From Oceanospirillum sp048270425 (GTDB lineage Bacteria > Pseudomonadota > Gammaproteobacteria > Pseudomonadales > Halomonadaceae): 64,000 nt of DNA. Position 1 is the stretch's first letter. The number at the start of each line of letters is the position of its first letter. The position numbers and the translations under genes were made by a program. Below, piece after piece: positions 63,023 to 64,000 of the stretch. The stretch covers positions 65,472 through 129,471 of the forward strand of contig JBLWSY010000010.1 of NCBI GenBank assembly GCA_048270425.1, read 5' to 3'. Below the pieces are notes generated by a model that was given only the letters and a program-made list of their open reading frames with translations, was not told the DNA's origin and searched no databases.

Positions 63023-63147
63023 ATTTTCAGTAAAGTAATCTTAACTTAGGCCAATCTAATCAACGAAATAAGAGAATAAAGCCGGGACACTCATAACTTA
63101 ATACCACCAAAATCAGCCTGCTGATACCCCATATTACCACTGTAATT

Positions 63148-63173
63148 GCCCGCTGTGTCCGGCGGGCATTTTT
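63148..63173 (+). terminator. Rho-independent terminator
   Basis: GCCCGC-TGTGTCCG-GCGGGC followed by ATTTTT, 125 bp after the small gene. Confidence 0.75.
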
Positions 63174-63325
63174 GTGCGGTGAAGGTAGCTTTTCCGGCCA
63201 GTTCTACGAGTGATGAGGCAACTTTATATCGTGGTTTGCATACAGTGAAATACGAAGTTTACGAAGCTGGTGGGGTTATACTGTTTCGCGACTGGATTGG
63301 TGTAATGATCAGGTAGGCAAGATAT

Positions 63326-63417
63326 AGTAAGTGCCTGCAGGCTGGCCTACGGCTACTGTCACCTTTTGTGCGCTGCGCAGCACAAAAGCCTTTGGCAGTT
63401 GAGGCGGGTGTTATGTG
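63326..63417. repeat. Cassette-type (attC-like) hairpin region, weak
   Basis: A strong central stem CTTTTGTGC/GCACAAAAG (63363-63371 / 63380-63388) and an end GAGGCGGGTGTTATG just before the next gene recall an attC site. The outer arms pair poorly, so this is tentative. The rest of the 417-bp gap (63023-63439) holds only a terminator. Confidence 0.35.
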
Positions 63418-63439
63418 TTTAAAAATTAAAGGTAATGCT

Positions 63440-63760
63440 ATGGCAGATAAAGCTCTGTTTCACGCGGTAGATATGAAAAATGGCCACCAAAAGTGGTATT
63501 CAATAGTTCCAGCCCAAAGTGCTCAACATGCGAAGTCACTTTTTGAAACGGAACATGTAGCTGTAACCAAAGTTACTTGTCTAGATTGGTGTCTAGTCAA
63601 TGTCGGATTTGATGGAAATGATGTTGTTTTCAATGCGCAAGCGGGTGGTGAAAAGTGCTATTATGAGCCAAGTAGTCCTGGGTATGAGTTTTTAATGAAC
63701 TACTTTCATGTGCAGGTCAGTCAAATTTTACGTGATGTAAGAGAACAGTATGGATGTTAA
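63440..63760 (+). CDS. Small protein of unknown function
   Basis: 106 residues from ATG 63440 (AAAGG eight bases upstream; ATG 63413 would add nine). MADKALFHAVDMKNGHQKWYSIVPAQ... with many aromatic residues and cysteines; no family recognised. AT-rich. It may be an integron-type cassette gene. Confidence 0.65.
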   Translation: MADKALFHAVDMKNGHQKWYSIVPAQSAQHAKSLFETEHVAVTKVTCLDWCLVNVGFDGNDVVFNAQAGGEKCYYEPSSPGYEFLMNYFHVQVSQILRDVREQYGC

Positions 63761-63892
63761 ACCATTGCATTAAGCGTATAGCAAGGCCTTGAAGAGTTGA
63801 CTCAGTTGCACTTCGTCTCACATCATGACCAGCATAATTTTGCCCATAAGAGGGCATTATTCTGATATCTGGTTAAATAGAGATTCTTTATA

Positions 63893-63916
63893 AGCGGCGC
63901 TCCAGCCGCTTTTTTA
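63893..63916 (+). terminator. Rho-independent terminator
   Basis: AGCGGC-GCTCCA-GCCGCT followed by TTTTT; a second small hairpin, TGCCC/GGGCA, lies at 63841-63856. Confidence 0.75.
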
Positions 63917-63923
63917 TTTGCCC

Positions 63924-64000
63924 TGTCCCGTCCTGAATAAGGTTGACACATTTTCTATCCTAAACTGGAGAAATGTGATGACCACTTATCTGAAGCGTAC
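63924..64000 (+). mobile_element. Left end of a probable IS3-type insertion sequence (cut by window edge)
   Basis: TGTCCCGTCCTGAATAAGGT at 63924 looks like the terminal inverted repeat of an IS3-like element, and a transposase-type start follows. Only 77 bp are visible, so the family is provisional. Confidence 0.4.
63978..64000 (+). CDS. Start of a probable transposase OrfA (truncated by window edge)
   Basis: ATGACCACTTATCTGAAGCG reads MTTYLKR; CTGGAG stands seven bases upstream. The wording matches the opening of IS3-type OrfA proteins I recall (M-x-x-Y-L-K-R-T-Q), but only seven codons are visible. Confidence 0.4.

Overview
The window is one chromosomal segment of a heterotrophic gammaproteobacterium. 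Gene content (TRAP transporters, Cpx system, Mqo, C1/C2-type 4-hydroxyphenylacetate hydroxylase, 5-oxoprolinase) and protein style suggest a marine Oceanospirillaceae-like organism such as Amphritea, Neptuniibacter or Marinobacterium. That placement is an inference, since no rRNA gene is present. No tRNA, rRNA or CRISPR array was recognised.

Layout. 1-17.5 kb is mostly core: a truncated GNAT acetyltransferase, a divergent cpxP / cpxRA locus with a textbook CpxR box, a LysE exporter, malate:quinone oxidoreductase, an amidase, a zinc-binding-domain chemoreceptor, a DedA-like protein, ArfB, adenine deaminase, a periplasmic binding protein and an AraC-azlCD exporter unit. 17.7-45 kb is a large 4-hydroxyphenylacetate (homoprotocatechuate) catabolic island. 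It holds the two-component hydroxylase (oxygenase C2 and two paralogous C1 reductases with a LuxR-type gene between them), two LigB-type ring-cleavage dioxygenases (hpaD), a possible semialdehyde dehydrogenase, an MFS carrier and an HbpS/GlcG protein. It continues with regulators HpaR and HpaA, a membrane transporter of unknown family, hpaI-hpaH-hpaG2-hpaG1 facing hpaE-hpaF, a TRAP transporter and a Usp protein. A shared palindrome, TTAAYATRTTAA, lies in front of hpaD2/hpaR, the transporter, and between hpaG1 and hpaE; it is the best candidate for the HpaR operator.

Inside this island, 22.45-25.99 kb is a small defence/toxin-antitoxin insert: hipA plus an XRE gene, relBE, and an orphan TIR-like effector of the CBASS/Pycsar type followed by an attC-like structure. 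It is bracketed by two nearly identical terminators.

45-62.3 kb is housekeeping and accessory: an MFS drug transporter, LysR regulator, thioesterase, a SapC-type protein with a histone-like Lys/Ala tail and a DnaA-like C-terminus, ChrA and a ChrR-like cupin, an AT-rich PD-(D/E)XK protein, a YhiN-like flavoprotein, a DUF3095 protein with class III cyclase-like motifs, asparaginase, PxpA and fused PxpBC, and a Zur-box-controlled CobW-type zinc GTPase. 62.3-64 kb is an accessory edge: small unknown genes, cassette-like hairpins, a copy of the repeat found beside the TIR gene, and the beginning of a probable insertion sequence.

Together the central genes would import 4-hydroxyphenylacetate or a related aromatic acid, hydroxylate it, cleave the ring, and convert it through CHMS, CHM, OPET/HHDD, OHED and HHED to pyruvate and succinate semialdehyde.
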